Positions 9,703 through 17,602 of a DNA stretch of 38,537 nt are shown in pieces. Below the pieces are notes generated by a model, which saw nothing but the letters and a program-made list of their open reading frames with translations, searched no databases and was not told where the DNA came from. Position 1 is the stretch's first letter; every line of letters starts with the position of its first letter. Both the position numbers and the translations under genes were made by a program. Origin of the DNA: an uncultured Agathobacter sp. (GTDB lineage: Bacteria; Bacillota; Clostridia; Lachnospirales; Lachnospiraceae); NCBI GenBank assembly GCA_934307695.1, contig CAKRCS010000017.1, positions 1 through 38,537 of the forward strand, read 5' to 3'.

Positions 9703-11763
9703 TTGAAAAAAAGTAAGAAAGCACTTTTTGCAAAAGCAGTAGCCTTCCTCGCAGCAGTAGGGATCGCCGCTACGACCGCGACAACACCGGTCATGGCGGA
9801 CGCACCGTATAAGACCTACACCGTCGATGGCTATGGTTATGTAACTGAGACACAGACGGCATACCTTCCATACGAGACGATCACCAAGATCGGTGATGAA
9901 GCACTTTTGACGCCAACCGATTTTACAATTCTGGATGATGGCTATATGTACATCTTAGACAGCGGCAACCGCCGTGTCGTCGTATCGGATATGGACTCCA
10001 ATCTGATCAAGACCTTCGGAGAGGAGACACTCGTCAATCCGAGAGGAATCTATGTGACCGCGGATCACACCTGCTACGTTGCAGACCGTGATGCGAACAA
10101 GATCTTCGTATTTGACAAGGATGGCGTACTGATCAATGAATACGGAAAGCCGACCGCGGCAATGTACGGCGAGGCGCAGGATTTCCTGCCGATCAAGATC
10201 GTTGTAAACGAGTCTGGCACAATGTATGTGGTCTGCGAATCCAATACCAACGGTATCGTGGAGATCAGCCCGGTGGAGGGCGGAACGTTCCTCGGCTATT
10301 TCGGAACGAACAACACCAAGAACAGCCTCTGGACGATCATCTGGCGGGCGATCCTGACAGATGCACAGAGAGCAAAGATGCAGAGCAATATTCCGGCAAC
10401 GCCGGATAATATGGCAATCGACAAGAAGGGACTTCTCTACACCGTAACGCGAGGCGAGCAGGCGGAGACATTAAAGAAGCTCAACATCGCGGGTGTCAAC
10501 ATGATCGATGCAAACGATGCATACGAGGATGTTCCGGCAGCGGTTGCAGTCGGTAACCATGACAACATATTTGTCGCATCCCAGATGGGTTACATCTACG
10601 AGTACAACAAAGAGGGCGAGCTTCTTTTCGTGTTCGGCGGAAGCGATGACGGGCAGCAGCGTATCGGACTTTCCACGAAGGTCGAGGCAATCCAGGTCGG
10701 AACGGACGACAAGATTTATGTGCTCGATTCCGACAAGGCACAGATCCAGGTATACGAGACGACCGAGTTTTCCGATTACCTGCATCAGGCACTTTATTTG
10801 TTTTCCAAGGGGCGCTACGAGGAGAGCAAGGAGCCTCTATCCAAAGTCCTTGAGATGAACAACCTTTTCGATTATGCGAACATGGCAATGGGAAAGGCGT
10901 ACTACAAGGAAGGTGATTACGAGCAGGCATTAAAATACGCAAAGCTCGCAAAATCCTACGATGATTATTCCGATGCCTACTGGGAGATCCGAAACGACTG
11001 GTTAAAGCACAACCTCACCGCGATCGCGATCTTGATCATTCTATGCTGGATCGCAGTAAGGATCATAAAGCTCTTGGATAAGAAAAAGAAAATCCTCGAT
11101 AAGCCGAGGGCGTTCTTTAAGAAGATCGGTGGGAAGAAGTACATAAAACAGATCAATTACATGTTCTACTTTATGAGACATCCGATCGACGGCTGTTATG
11201 GGATCAAACGCGAGGGACGGGTTTCCGTTTGGTCTGCCAACATCCTGCTGGTGGTTACGATAGCGTTCTATGTGATCAACAAATACTTCTGCGGATTCCT
11301 GACAAAGACCGTCCGCGAGGGAAGATTTGACATCGTAAAGGATATCGGAACGATCGTGGTTGTCCTGATACTGGTGGTAGGCTGCAATTACCTGATGTGT
11401 ACCATCAATGACGGAGAAGGAAAGCTAAAGCATATTTACTGTTCCTTCATTTATAGTATGGGACCGTATCTGGTGATCACACCGATCATCTTTATCCTGT
11501 CACATATCGTCACGAACAACGAATTGTTCTTTGTGACTTTTGCAAATTACTTCATGATCGCATGGGTCGCGGTGCTGTTGTTTATCGCGATCATGGAGAT
11601 CAACAATTATACGGTCAAGGAAACGATCAAGATCATCTGTCTGACATTGTTTACTATTTTGATTGTGTGTCTGCTGGTATTTATCTTCTATGTACTGTGG
11701 TCACAGGTATTCGATTTCATTCAGTCGATCGTAGGAGAGGTGGTGTATCGAATTGGCTCATAA
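9703..11763 (+). CDS. Secreted NHL beta-propeller / TPR / YIP1-type membrane protein
   Basis: 686 residues from a TTG start with GAGAGGG upstream. Signal peptide (VMA|DA near residue 33). Residues about 60-350 show NHL-like blades, for example FTILDDGYMYILDSGNRRVVV, GIYVTADHTCYVADRDANKIFVF and AIQVGTDDKIYVLDSDKAQIQVY, consistent with an extracellular six-bladed propeller. Two TPR-like helical hairpins follow (about 360-430). Then come one transmembrane helix (about 438-458), a basic cytoplasmic stretch, and a YIP1-family-like domain with four or five helices to the C-terminus (FMRHPIDGCYGIKREGR is a recognisable entry motif). It overlaps the DUF5696 gene by 11 nt, so the two are translationally coupled. 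No enzymatic motif is seen. I infer a membrane scaffold for extracellular partners of the importer; this role is not established. Confidence 0.75.
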   Translation: MKKSKKALFAKAVAFLAAVGIAATTATTPVMADAPYKTYTVDGYGYVTETQTAYLPYETITKIGDEALLTPTDFTILDDGYMYILDSGNRRVVVSDMDSNLIKTFGEETLVNPRGIYVTADHTCYVADRDANKIFVFDKDGVLINEYGKPTAAMYGEAQDFLPIKIVVNESGTMYVVCESNTNGIVEISPVEGGTFLGYFGTNNTKNSLWTIIWRAILTDAQRAKMQSNIPATPDNMAIDKKGLLYTVTRGEQAETLKKLNIAGVNMIDANDAYEDVPAAVAVGNHDNIFVASQMGYIYEYNKEGELLFVFGGSDDGQQRIGLSTKVEAIQVGTDDKIYVLDSDKAQIQVYETTEFSDYLHQALYLFSKGRYEESKEPLSKVLEMNNLFDYANMAMGKAYYKEGDYEQALKYAKLAKSYDDYSDAYWEIRNDWLKHNLTAIAILIILCWIAVRIIKLLDKKKKILDKPRAFFKKIGGKKYIKQINYMFYFMRHPIDGCYGIKREGRVSVWSANILLVVTIAFYVINKYFCGFLTKTVREGRFDIVKDIGTIVVVLILVVGCNYLMCTINDGEGKLKHIYCSFIYSMGPYLVITPIIFILSHIVTNNELFFVTFANYFMIAWVAVLLFIAIMEINNYTVKETIKIICLTLFTILIVCLLVFIFYVLWSQVFDFIQSIVGEVVYRIGS

Positions 11764-13939
11764 ATGGAAAAAAGCGATCGCATGTATGGCGGTTGCGGCA
11801 GTTGCGATTGCGGCAGGCTTTGCCGGGAATGCGAAGATGCCGCAGATCAAGGCGGCAGATACGATCAACGGTCACAAGAGCACCAATGCGAGCTCCCGAT
11901 ATACCATGTATGTCAACGAGGATGACCTGTCACTGGTCATCGAGGACAAAGAGACCGGGGCGTATATGGAATCCGCCATCAGCTATGATGATGAGAAGAA
12001 CAACGCAACCTGGCTTGGCGCGATGAAATCCGCGATCGTCATAACGATGATCAACGGAAGCGATGACACGAAGCAGGCAGATCTGGTCAACGATGATGTG
12101 ACCAAGAAGATCACCTACACAGACAACGGATTTTCCGCTGATCTATACTGGAATAAATACAAATTCGGACTGACACTTGAGGTCAGCCTGACGGACGAAG
12201 GGCTGGTTGCCCGAATCCCGGATGAGTCCATCGTGGAGAACGACGAGAATTACTACATCGGAACAATCGCCATGTATCCGTACATGGGTAATTCCTACCT
12301 CGATGAAAAAGAGGGTTACATCTTCATCCCGGACGGCAACGGGGCACTGATCTATCTGGATAATAAGGAAGGCCGCTTCGCAAGCGGATATTCTTCCATG
12401 ATCTACGGATCGGATGTCGGATTTGATGAATCGGTTGTGGAATCACTCCTCTGGGATAAGTACAACATGATCACAGACGCAGAGAAGGTGGTTGCCCCGG
12501 TTTTCGGCATCGCACATACGGACGACCAGATCGCGTACCTTGCGATCGTTGAGGACGGGGCGATGAGGGCTTCCATCGAGGGATGCCCGAACGGAGTCAG
12601 CGTTGATTACAACCGTGCATACGCAAAGTTCATAGAGCGCAAGCTCTACACCCAGCCAACCAGTAACAACTCGACCTCAGGCTCTTTACACATGGTGGAA
12701 TCCGAACGGAGTCACTCCGATCTGCAGGTCCGATACATGTTCCTTTCTGGCGACGAGGCGAACTACGCGGGTATGGCAAATGCGTACCGCAATTATCTGA
12801 TCGACAACGATATGCTGACGGTGCAGGATACCTCCTACAATACAAGGATCGATTTCCTTGGAACTGACCGTGAGAGTTTTCTGCTTGGCACAAAGGCAGT
12901 CGTCATGACAACGGTGGATGATATCCGAAACATCTATGAGGATCTTGCAGCAAGCAATGTGACCGATATCATGACGGTCTACAAGGGCTGGCAGAAGGGT
13001 GGTCTGTATGACATACCAATCACGAAGTACAAGGCAGACCGCAAGATCGGTGGAACCTCTGCACTTACAGAGCTGATCACAGATTCCGCAGAGAAGGGCA
13101 TTGACATCTATCTGTACGATGAAGCCCTTATGATCAACCCGGATGAGAACAATGCAACCTTCAACGTTGCAAAGAAGATCAACAAGAGACGTTATGAGAA
13201 GGATACTTACATGGATGTCTATGAGACCTTCAATTATCTGACACCGGCGAGAAGTGAGTATCTGATGAATAAGTTCATCAAGAGCTACACGAAAAAGGGC
13301 GTTTCAAATCTGGCGGTTGCAGGAATCAGTAATAACCTGTTCTCCTACACCTACGGAGGAAATACATATACCAGATATGACTGTGCAGACAGTTACGCGA
13401 ACACGGTTGCAGTGATCGATGAGAGTACAAACCTTGTACTGGAGCAGCCGTTTGCATACCTTTGGAAAAACACGGAGAGCTTTTTGGATATGCCGCTTTA
13501 CACTTCAAGCTATGTGCTTGAGGATGTGAGTGTCCCGTTCCTCTCCATCGTGTTAAAGGGTGTGATGCCGGTTTATTCCGAATACGTCAACTTTGAAGCA
13601 AATAAGCAGGAGTTCTTCCTCAAGATGGTGGAGACCGGAACATATCCGTCCTTCTACATCACACAGGAGGAATCCTCCGAATTGATCTATACCAATTCCA
13701 GTGATGTGTATAGCTCACAGTATGATGTGTATAAGAACGAGATTGTAACTTATACCGCAGAGCTGAAAGCATTGAATGAAAAGGTGCAGGGAAGCTTTAT
13801 CAGGAACCATGAGCTTCTCGATAACGGTGTGACCGTAGTTACATACGACAATGGTGTGAAGGTCTATGTCAATTACAGCGCAGCAGAACAGACCGTTGAC
13901 GACGTTACGATCGCGTCAATGTCTTATGAGGTAAGATAG
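11753..13939 (+). CDS. DUF5696-family secreted protein
   Basis: 728 residues from a TTG start that overlaps the end of the YIP1 gene; AGGAGAGG lies 12 nt upstream. A signal peptide is present (hydrophobic AVAAVAIAAGFAG, cleavage near KAA|DT). The body matches what I know as DUF5696: an N-terminal beta-rich domain (YTMYVNEDDLSLVIEDKETGAYM; later GYIFIPDGNGALIYLDN) and a central alpha/beta region with barrel-like elements (TDIMTVYKGWQKGGLYDIP, KGIDIYLYDEALMINPDENN). The C-terminus is a short beta domain (VVTYDNGVKVYVNYS). The central part could be a glycoside-hydrolase-like TIM barrel with carboxylates in the YLYDEA segment, but I cannot name catalytic residues. It sits between the two permease pairs. 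Function unknown; glycan processing or binding is inferred from context. Confidence 0.75.
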   Translation: MAHKWKKAIACMAVAAVAIAAGFAGNAKMPQIKAADTINGHKSTNASSRYTMYVNEDDLSLVIEDKETGAYMESAISYDDEKNNATWLGAMKSAIVITMINGSDDTKQADLVNDDVTKKITYTDNGFSADLYWNKYKFGLTLEVSLTDEGLVARIPDESIVENDENYYIGTIAMYPYMGNSYLDEKEGYIFIPDGNGALIYLDNKEGRFASGYSSMIYGSDVGFDESVVESLLWDKYNMITDAEKVVAPVFGIAHTDDQIAYLAIVEDGAMRASIEGCPNGVSVDYNRAYAKFIERKLYTQPTSNNSTSGSLHMVESERSHSDLQVRYMFLSGDEANYAGMANAYRNYLIDNDMLTVQDTSYNTRIDFLGTDRESFLLGTKAVVMTTVDDIRNIYEDLAASNVTDIMTVYKGWQKGGLYDIPITKYKADRKIGGTSALTELITDSAEKGIDIYLYDEALMINPDENNATFNVAKKINKRRYEKDTYMDVYETFNYLTPARSEYLMNKFIKSYTKKGVSNLAVAGISNNLFSYTYGGNTYTRYDCADSYANTVAVIDESTNLVLEQPFAYLWKNTESFLDMPLYTSSYVLEDVSVPFLSIVLKGVMPVYSEYVNFEANKQEFFLKMVETGTYPSFYITQEESSELIYTNSSDVYSSQYDVYKNEIVTYTAELKALNEKVQGSFIRNHELLDNGVTVVTYDNGVKVYVNYSAAEQTVDDVTIASMSYEVR

Positions 13940-13942
13940 CCA

Positions 13943-14992
13943 ATGAGTAAAGAAAAGAAGCCAAAGCAGCCCAAAGTAAAGCTTGGAAAACTGGAAAAGA
14001 GAGAAGCACGCTTCGGATATGTATTCGTTGCTCCGTGGATCTTAGGTGTCCTGCTTTTCTTACTTTTCCCTTTGGGACAGTCATTCTATTACATGTGGTA
14101 TAACATCCGAATCACACCACTCGGAACGAATTTTACCTTTGTGGGAACCGGAAACTTCACCCAGATCTGGATGGAAAATCCGGAGTTCCCGCAGCAGCTG
14201 GTAACCTACATCTGGCAGACCATTGTTGAGGTTCCGGTTATCACGGTATTTGCACTGATCATTGCGATGATGCTAAACAGCAAGATCCATCTGAAAGGAT
14301 TTTTCCGGTTGATCTTTTTCCTTCCGGTCATCATCGTAAGCGGACCGGTTATGAACATGCTGGTGAGCGAGGGGGCGTCAAGCATTCCGGCAATGAACAC
14401 GCAGTCGGTCGTGGCGGCACTCGATACCTTCCTTCCAAACAGTGTAGCAGCTTCCATCGGAGAGCTTTTCTCCAATATGATCATGATCTTATGGTACTCC
14501 GGAGTCCAGATCCTTATTTTCCTCTCCGCACTTCAGAAGGTGGATCCGTCCATGTATGAAGCTGCAAAGATCGACGGCGGCTCCGGCTGGGAATGCTTTT
14601 GGAAGATTACGCTTCCTACCATCAAGCCAATGATCCTGTTGAATGCGATCTATACAGTAATCTTCCTTTCCGGAAACGAGCAGAACGAGCTGATCAATAT
14701 GATCAAATCCGCGATGTTTTCCGGAACCAAAGAAAAAGGATACGGATATGCATCCGCAATGGCATGGATGTATTCCGTTGTGATCACATTGATCGTCCTT
14801 CTGTTCTTCCTGCTGCTCGGATCTAAGCGTGATGCTTACGACCGGATCGCAAAGAAGCGGCAGCGGGCATTGAAGAAGGAAGCAAAACTTGCAAGGAAGA
14901 TCGAAAGGAGGGGCAGGCGCAATGTCAAGAAGCTCGAACGCGCACGCAAAAAGCGCAGCTACAAGACCTACGATGGCAGCGGCGACTATTAA
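13943..14992 (+). CDS. CUT1 sugar ABC transporter permease (MalF-type), second importer
   Basis: 349 residues, starting 3 nt after the DUF5696 stop with AGGTAAG as ribosome site. The first helix is FGYVFVAPWILGVLLFLLFPLGQSF; the EAA loop is YEAAKIDGGSGWECFWKITLPTIKP (about residues 204-228). It ends with an unusually long, strongly basic cytoplasmic tail of about 60 residues (Lys/Arg-rich from KKRQRALKKEAKLARK on). Most permeases of this class stop soon after the last helix. The final 71 nt of the tail overlap the next gene in a different frame, so part of the basic composition may be a by-product of dual coding. It works with the MalG-type permease and the lipoprotein downstream. Confidence 0.92.
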   Translation: MSKEKKPKQPKVKLGKLEKREARFGYVFVAPWILGVLLFLLFPLGQSFYYMWYNIRITPLGTNFTFVGTGNFTQIWMENPEFPQQLVTYIWQTIVEVPVITVFALIIAMMLNSKIHLKGFFRLIFFLPVIIVSGPVMNMLVSEGASSIPAMNTQSVVAALDTFLPNSVAASIGELFSNMIMILWYSGVQILIFLSALQKVDPSMYEAAKIDGGSGWECFWKITLPTIKPMILLNAIYTVIFLSGNEQNELINMIKSAMFSGTKEKGYGYASAMAWMYSVVITLIVLLFFLLLGSKRDAYDRIAKKRQRALKKEAKLARKIERRGRRNVKKLERARKKRSYKTYDGSGDY

Positions 14993-15929
14993 GAATATGT
15001 TCACCAAAGAAAAGCTGCACAAGTTCATCTTTGGAACACGCGAGAAGCAGGGCGCAGGTCAGCAGATCGTGATCTACCTTCTTCTCATCTGTATTGGATT
15101 TGTGTATCTGTATCCGGTACTGTACATGGCAAGCACCAGCTTTATGAACCGCGATGACCTGTTGGACACCTCAGTAAAATGGCTGCCGAGTACACTGTAC
15201 TTCCAGAATTACGCGGATGCGGCAAGCTCCATGAATTTCTGGACGTCCTTTGCAAAAGGAATCGTGATCGCAGGTCTGCCGACACTTTGCAATATTGTGA
15301 TCTGCATGATGATCGGTTACGGATTTGCAAGATATGATTTCAAGGGCAAGAAGATCATGATGGGAATTTTGATCTTTTCCTATATCCTTCCGAGTCAGGT
15401 GACGATGATCCCGACTTATGTACTCTACAACAAGATGGGAATCCTCGGAACGCTGTGGACGTTCGTGCTTCCGGCACTTTTGGGAAACGGACTGAACGCA
15501 CCGATCTTTATACTGATCTTTTATCAGTTCTTCAAGCAGGTGCCAAAGGTACTGACCGAGGCGGCGACCATCGACGGGGCAGGGCATTTTACCTGCTTCT
15601 GGAGGATCGCAGTTCCGTCCGCAATCCCGGCGATTGTTACGGTTGCGCTGTTCTCGTTTGTATGGTACTGGAATGAATCCTACCTGACAGAGCTGTATGT
15701 GCAGGGACTTGCGACCAAGAGCAACTGGACGAATCTGGTTGTACAGCTGAAGAATTTTGACATGTCCTTTACTTCAAAGGCACAGACCGGAGACGTGGCT
15801 ACGAGCCTGAACGAATCTGTCCGAATGGCAGCGACCGCGTTATCCATTTTACCATTACTTATCATGTATCTTGTGCTGCAGCGGCAGTTTGTAGAAAGTA
15901 TTGACCGCGCAGGTATCACGGGAGAATAA
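14922..15929 (+). CDS. CUT1 sugar ABC transporter permease (MalG-type), second importer
   Basis: 335 residues. The start is placed at ATG 14922 because AAAGGAGGGG lies about 8 nt upstream. A frame-compatible TTG at 14889 lacks a site, and later ATGs (15 and 24 codons on) lack one too. The N-terminal 30 residues (Ser/Ala/Arg-rich) are low-complexity and arise from the overlap with the upstream permease gene. Membrane helices begin at QQIVIYLLLICIGFVYLYPVLYM. The EAA loop is TEAATIDGAGHFTCFWRIAVPSAIP (about residues 216-240). It pairs with the preceding permease and is followed after 61 nt by its solute-binding lipoprotein. Confidence 0.92.
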   Translation: MSRSSNAHAKSAATRPTMAAATIKNMFTKEKLHKFIFGTREKQGAGQQIVIYLLLICIGFVYLYPVLYMASTSFMNRDDLLDTSVKWLPSTLYFQNYADAASSMNFWTSFAKGIVIAGLPTLCNIVICMMIGYGFARYDFKGKKIMMGILIFSYILPSQVTMIPTYVLYNKMGILGTLWTFVLPALLGNGLNAPIFILIFYQFFKQVPKVLTEAATIDGAGHFTCFWRIAVPSAIPAIVTVALFSFVWYWNESYLTELYVQGLATKSNWTNLVVQLKNFDMSFTSKAQTGDVATSLNESVRMAATALSILPLLIMYLVLQRQFVESIDRAGITGE

Positions 15930-15990
15930 CAACTTGTCCAAGACCCCGATGGGGATGGAGATATACTCATACAAATTAAAGGAGGAGCGT

Positions 15991-17520
15991 ATGAAGAAGA
16001 AATTAGTATCAGCATTGCTTGTGGCAACTATGGTAGTCGGACTTACTGCATGTGGAAACAGCACATCACAGAATACCGACGCAAACGGGGGCAACACAGC
16101 AGCATCATCTTCGGAGGATGGGGTAACAACAGAGAACATTACCCTGACCTACTGGCATTACGAGGATGAGACAACTATCAACCTTATGGCGGAGAAGTTC
16201 ATGGAGAAATATCCAAACATCACGGTCGAGACAAAGCAGATCGCAGATATGTCCACTGACTTATCCGCAGCCGCTGCAGCAGGAACTTTCCCGGATGTTT
16301 TCTCCGGAACAGATTCTGATACAGCACTTGCTAATATGTATTGGGCTGACATCACCGATTATGTGGAGAATGACCCGGAGACAGCCAACCTCATGTCAAC
16401 CATCGAGGAGTACGGTATCGGTAAGTTCGACACCGACCGCCGTTTCGCTATGCCGACATGGTTCCAGCCAAGCGCTATTTTCATCGACAAGAACGTAATC
16501 GAGAAGTTAAACCTTGAGATGCCTCGCACCGACTGGACCTGGGCAGAGATGATCCAGCTTATCAAGGACGCAACCGTGGATGACCGTTCCGGCATGAAAT
16601 ACTTCGGACTCGGCTATTACAACCGTCTGGATTCTCTTTACGGAATCGCTGCCTGCTCAAGCGCAGAGCGTGCGATCAAGGGTGAGTTCGGATTTGACGG
16701 AACCGACTTTGATCTTTCCTACTGGGCAATCGGAGAGCAGGAGTTCTCAGACTTGAAGCTTGCCGGATATGTAGCACCGCAGCAGAACACCCAGGAGATG
16801 GAGGACTGGTCCGGTGACTGGAGCACCTGGTTTGGAGCATCCGGACATGTAGCTGTTTTCTCAGAGGGCTTCTGGTCTTACATGAACCTGTGGGGAACCG
16901 ATGGATATCAGGATACCTACGGACTTGACATTGTACCTTACGTTACACCGAATGTTGTTGATGAGAAAGAACACAACGTTATCGCAAACATGTACCTCGG
17001 TGGCGTATCTACCTCCTGCGAGCATCCTTATGAAGCATATCTGCTCTTAAAGTTCATGGGATGGGGAGTTGACGGATGGAATGCGCGTATGGACATCTAC
17101 GAGGATGACTCCATCACAAATACTTCCGGTGTTCCGCTTAAAAACTCCAACATGCCGGTTCCGATGACCTTGGATGAGGGTGTATGGGCAAGATACCGCG
17201 CGATGTTCCCAACCGATGAAGAACATGCACAGTATTGGGATGACTACTTTGCTTCCATCGTAAGACCGGTGCCATACGGCTGGTACTCTATCGCCGGATA
17301 CTGGAACTTCTGCGACCAGTATTTCAACAAGATCGGTATCCATGATCTCGTAGATCAGGGTAAGGCGAAGTCAGCAGACTATGCGGCAGAGGCTACCGAG
17401 CAGGCAAACTACTACCATGCAGAGGCAATGATCTCTTACTTCGGACCGACCGGATACAACGTACTTTCCGATGAGGAGCTTGCACAGTATCAGGCAGTAG
17501 TAGATTCATTCGCACAGTAA
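15991..17520 (+). CDS. Sugar ABC transporter solute-binding lipoprotein
   Basis: 509 residues from ATG 15991, preceded by AAAGGAGGAG. The lipoprotein signal MKKKLVSALLVATMVVGLTAC ends at lipidated Cys21 and is followed by an Asn/Ser/Gly linker. The mature part is a family-1 solute-binding protein (ITLTYWHYEDETTINLMAEKFMEKYPNITVETKQI; later aromatic-rich ligand surface). It probably binds arabino-oligosaccharides for the second permease pair. The 61-nt gap before it contains a CCCC-GAT-GGGG mini-hairpin (about 15943-15953) and the gap after it contains two stem-loops. This could allow independent mRNA stability, as is common for binding-protein genes. It is the partner expected for a CUT1 importer, whereas the first importer has the unusual giant binding protein. 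Confidence 0.92.
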   Translation: MKKKLVSALLVATMVVGLTACGNSTSQNTDANGGNTAASSSEDGVTTENITLTYWHYEDETTINLMAEKFMEKYPNITVETKQIADMSTDLSAAAAAGTFPDVFSGTDSDTALANMYWADITDYVENDPETANLMSTIEEYGIGKFDTDRRFAMPTWFQPSAIFIDKNVIEKLNLEMPRTDWTWAEMIQLIKDATVDDRSGMKYFGLGYYNRLDSLYGIAACSSAERAIKGEFGFDGTDFDLSYWAIGEQEFSDLKLAGYVAPQQNTQEMEDWSGDWSTWFGASGHVAVFSEGFWSYMNLWGTDGYQDTYGLDIVPYVTPNVVDEKEHNVIANMYLGGVSTSCEHPYEAYLLLKFMGWGVDGWNARMDIYEDDSITNTSGVPLKNSNMPVPMTLDEGVWARYRAMFPTDEEHAQYWDDYFASIVRPVPYGWYSIAGYWNFCDQYFNKIGIHDLVDQGKAKSADYAAEATEQANYYHAEAMISYFGPTGYNVLSDEELAQYQAVVDSFAQ

Positions 17521-17531
17521 TATGTAACTTG

Positions 17532-17578
17532 CAGGGGAAACCTGTAAAAATATTTTCCAGGCAGTGGGGACTGCCCGG
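17532..17578 (+). promoter_or_regulatory. Two intercistronic stem-loops
   Basis: CAGG-GGAAA-CCTG (17532-17544) and the stronger CCAGGCAGT-GGGG-ACTGCCCGG (17557-17578, one mismatch). No T-run follows, so they look like mRNA stabilising or processing elements rather than terminators. Confidence 0.6.
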
Positions 17579-17602
17579 GGTAAAAAGGAAAAGGAGAATT
17601 GT

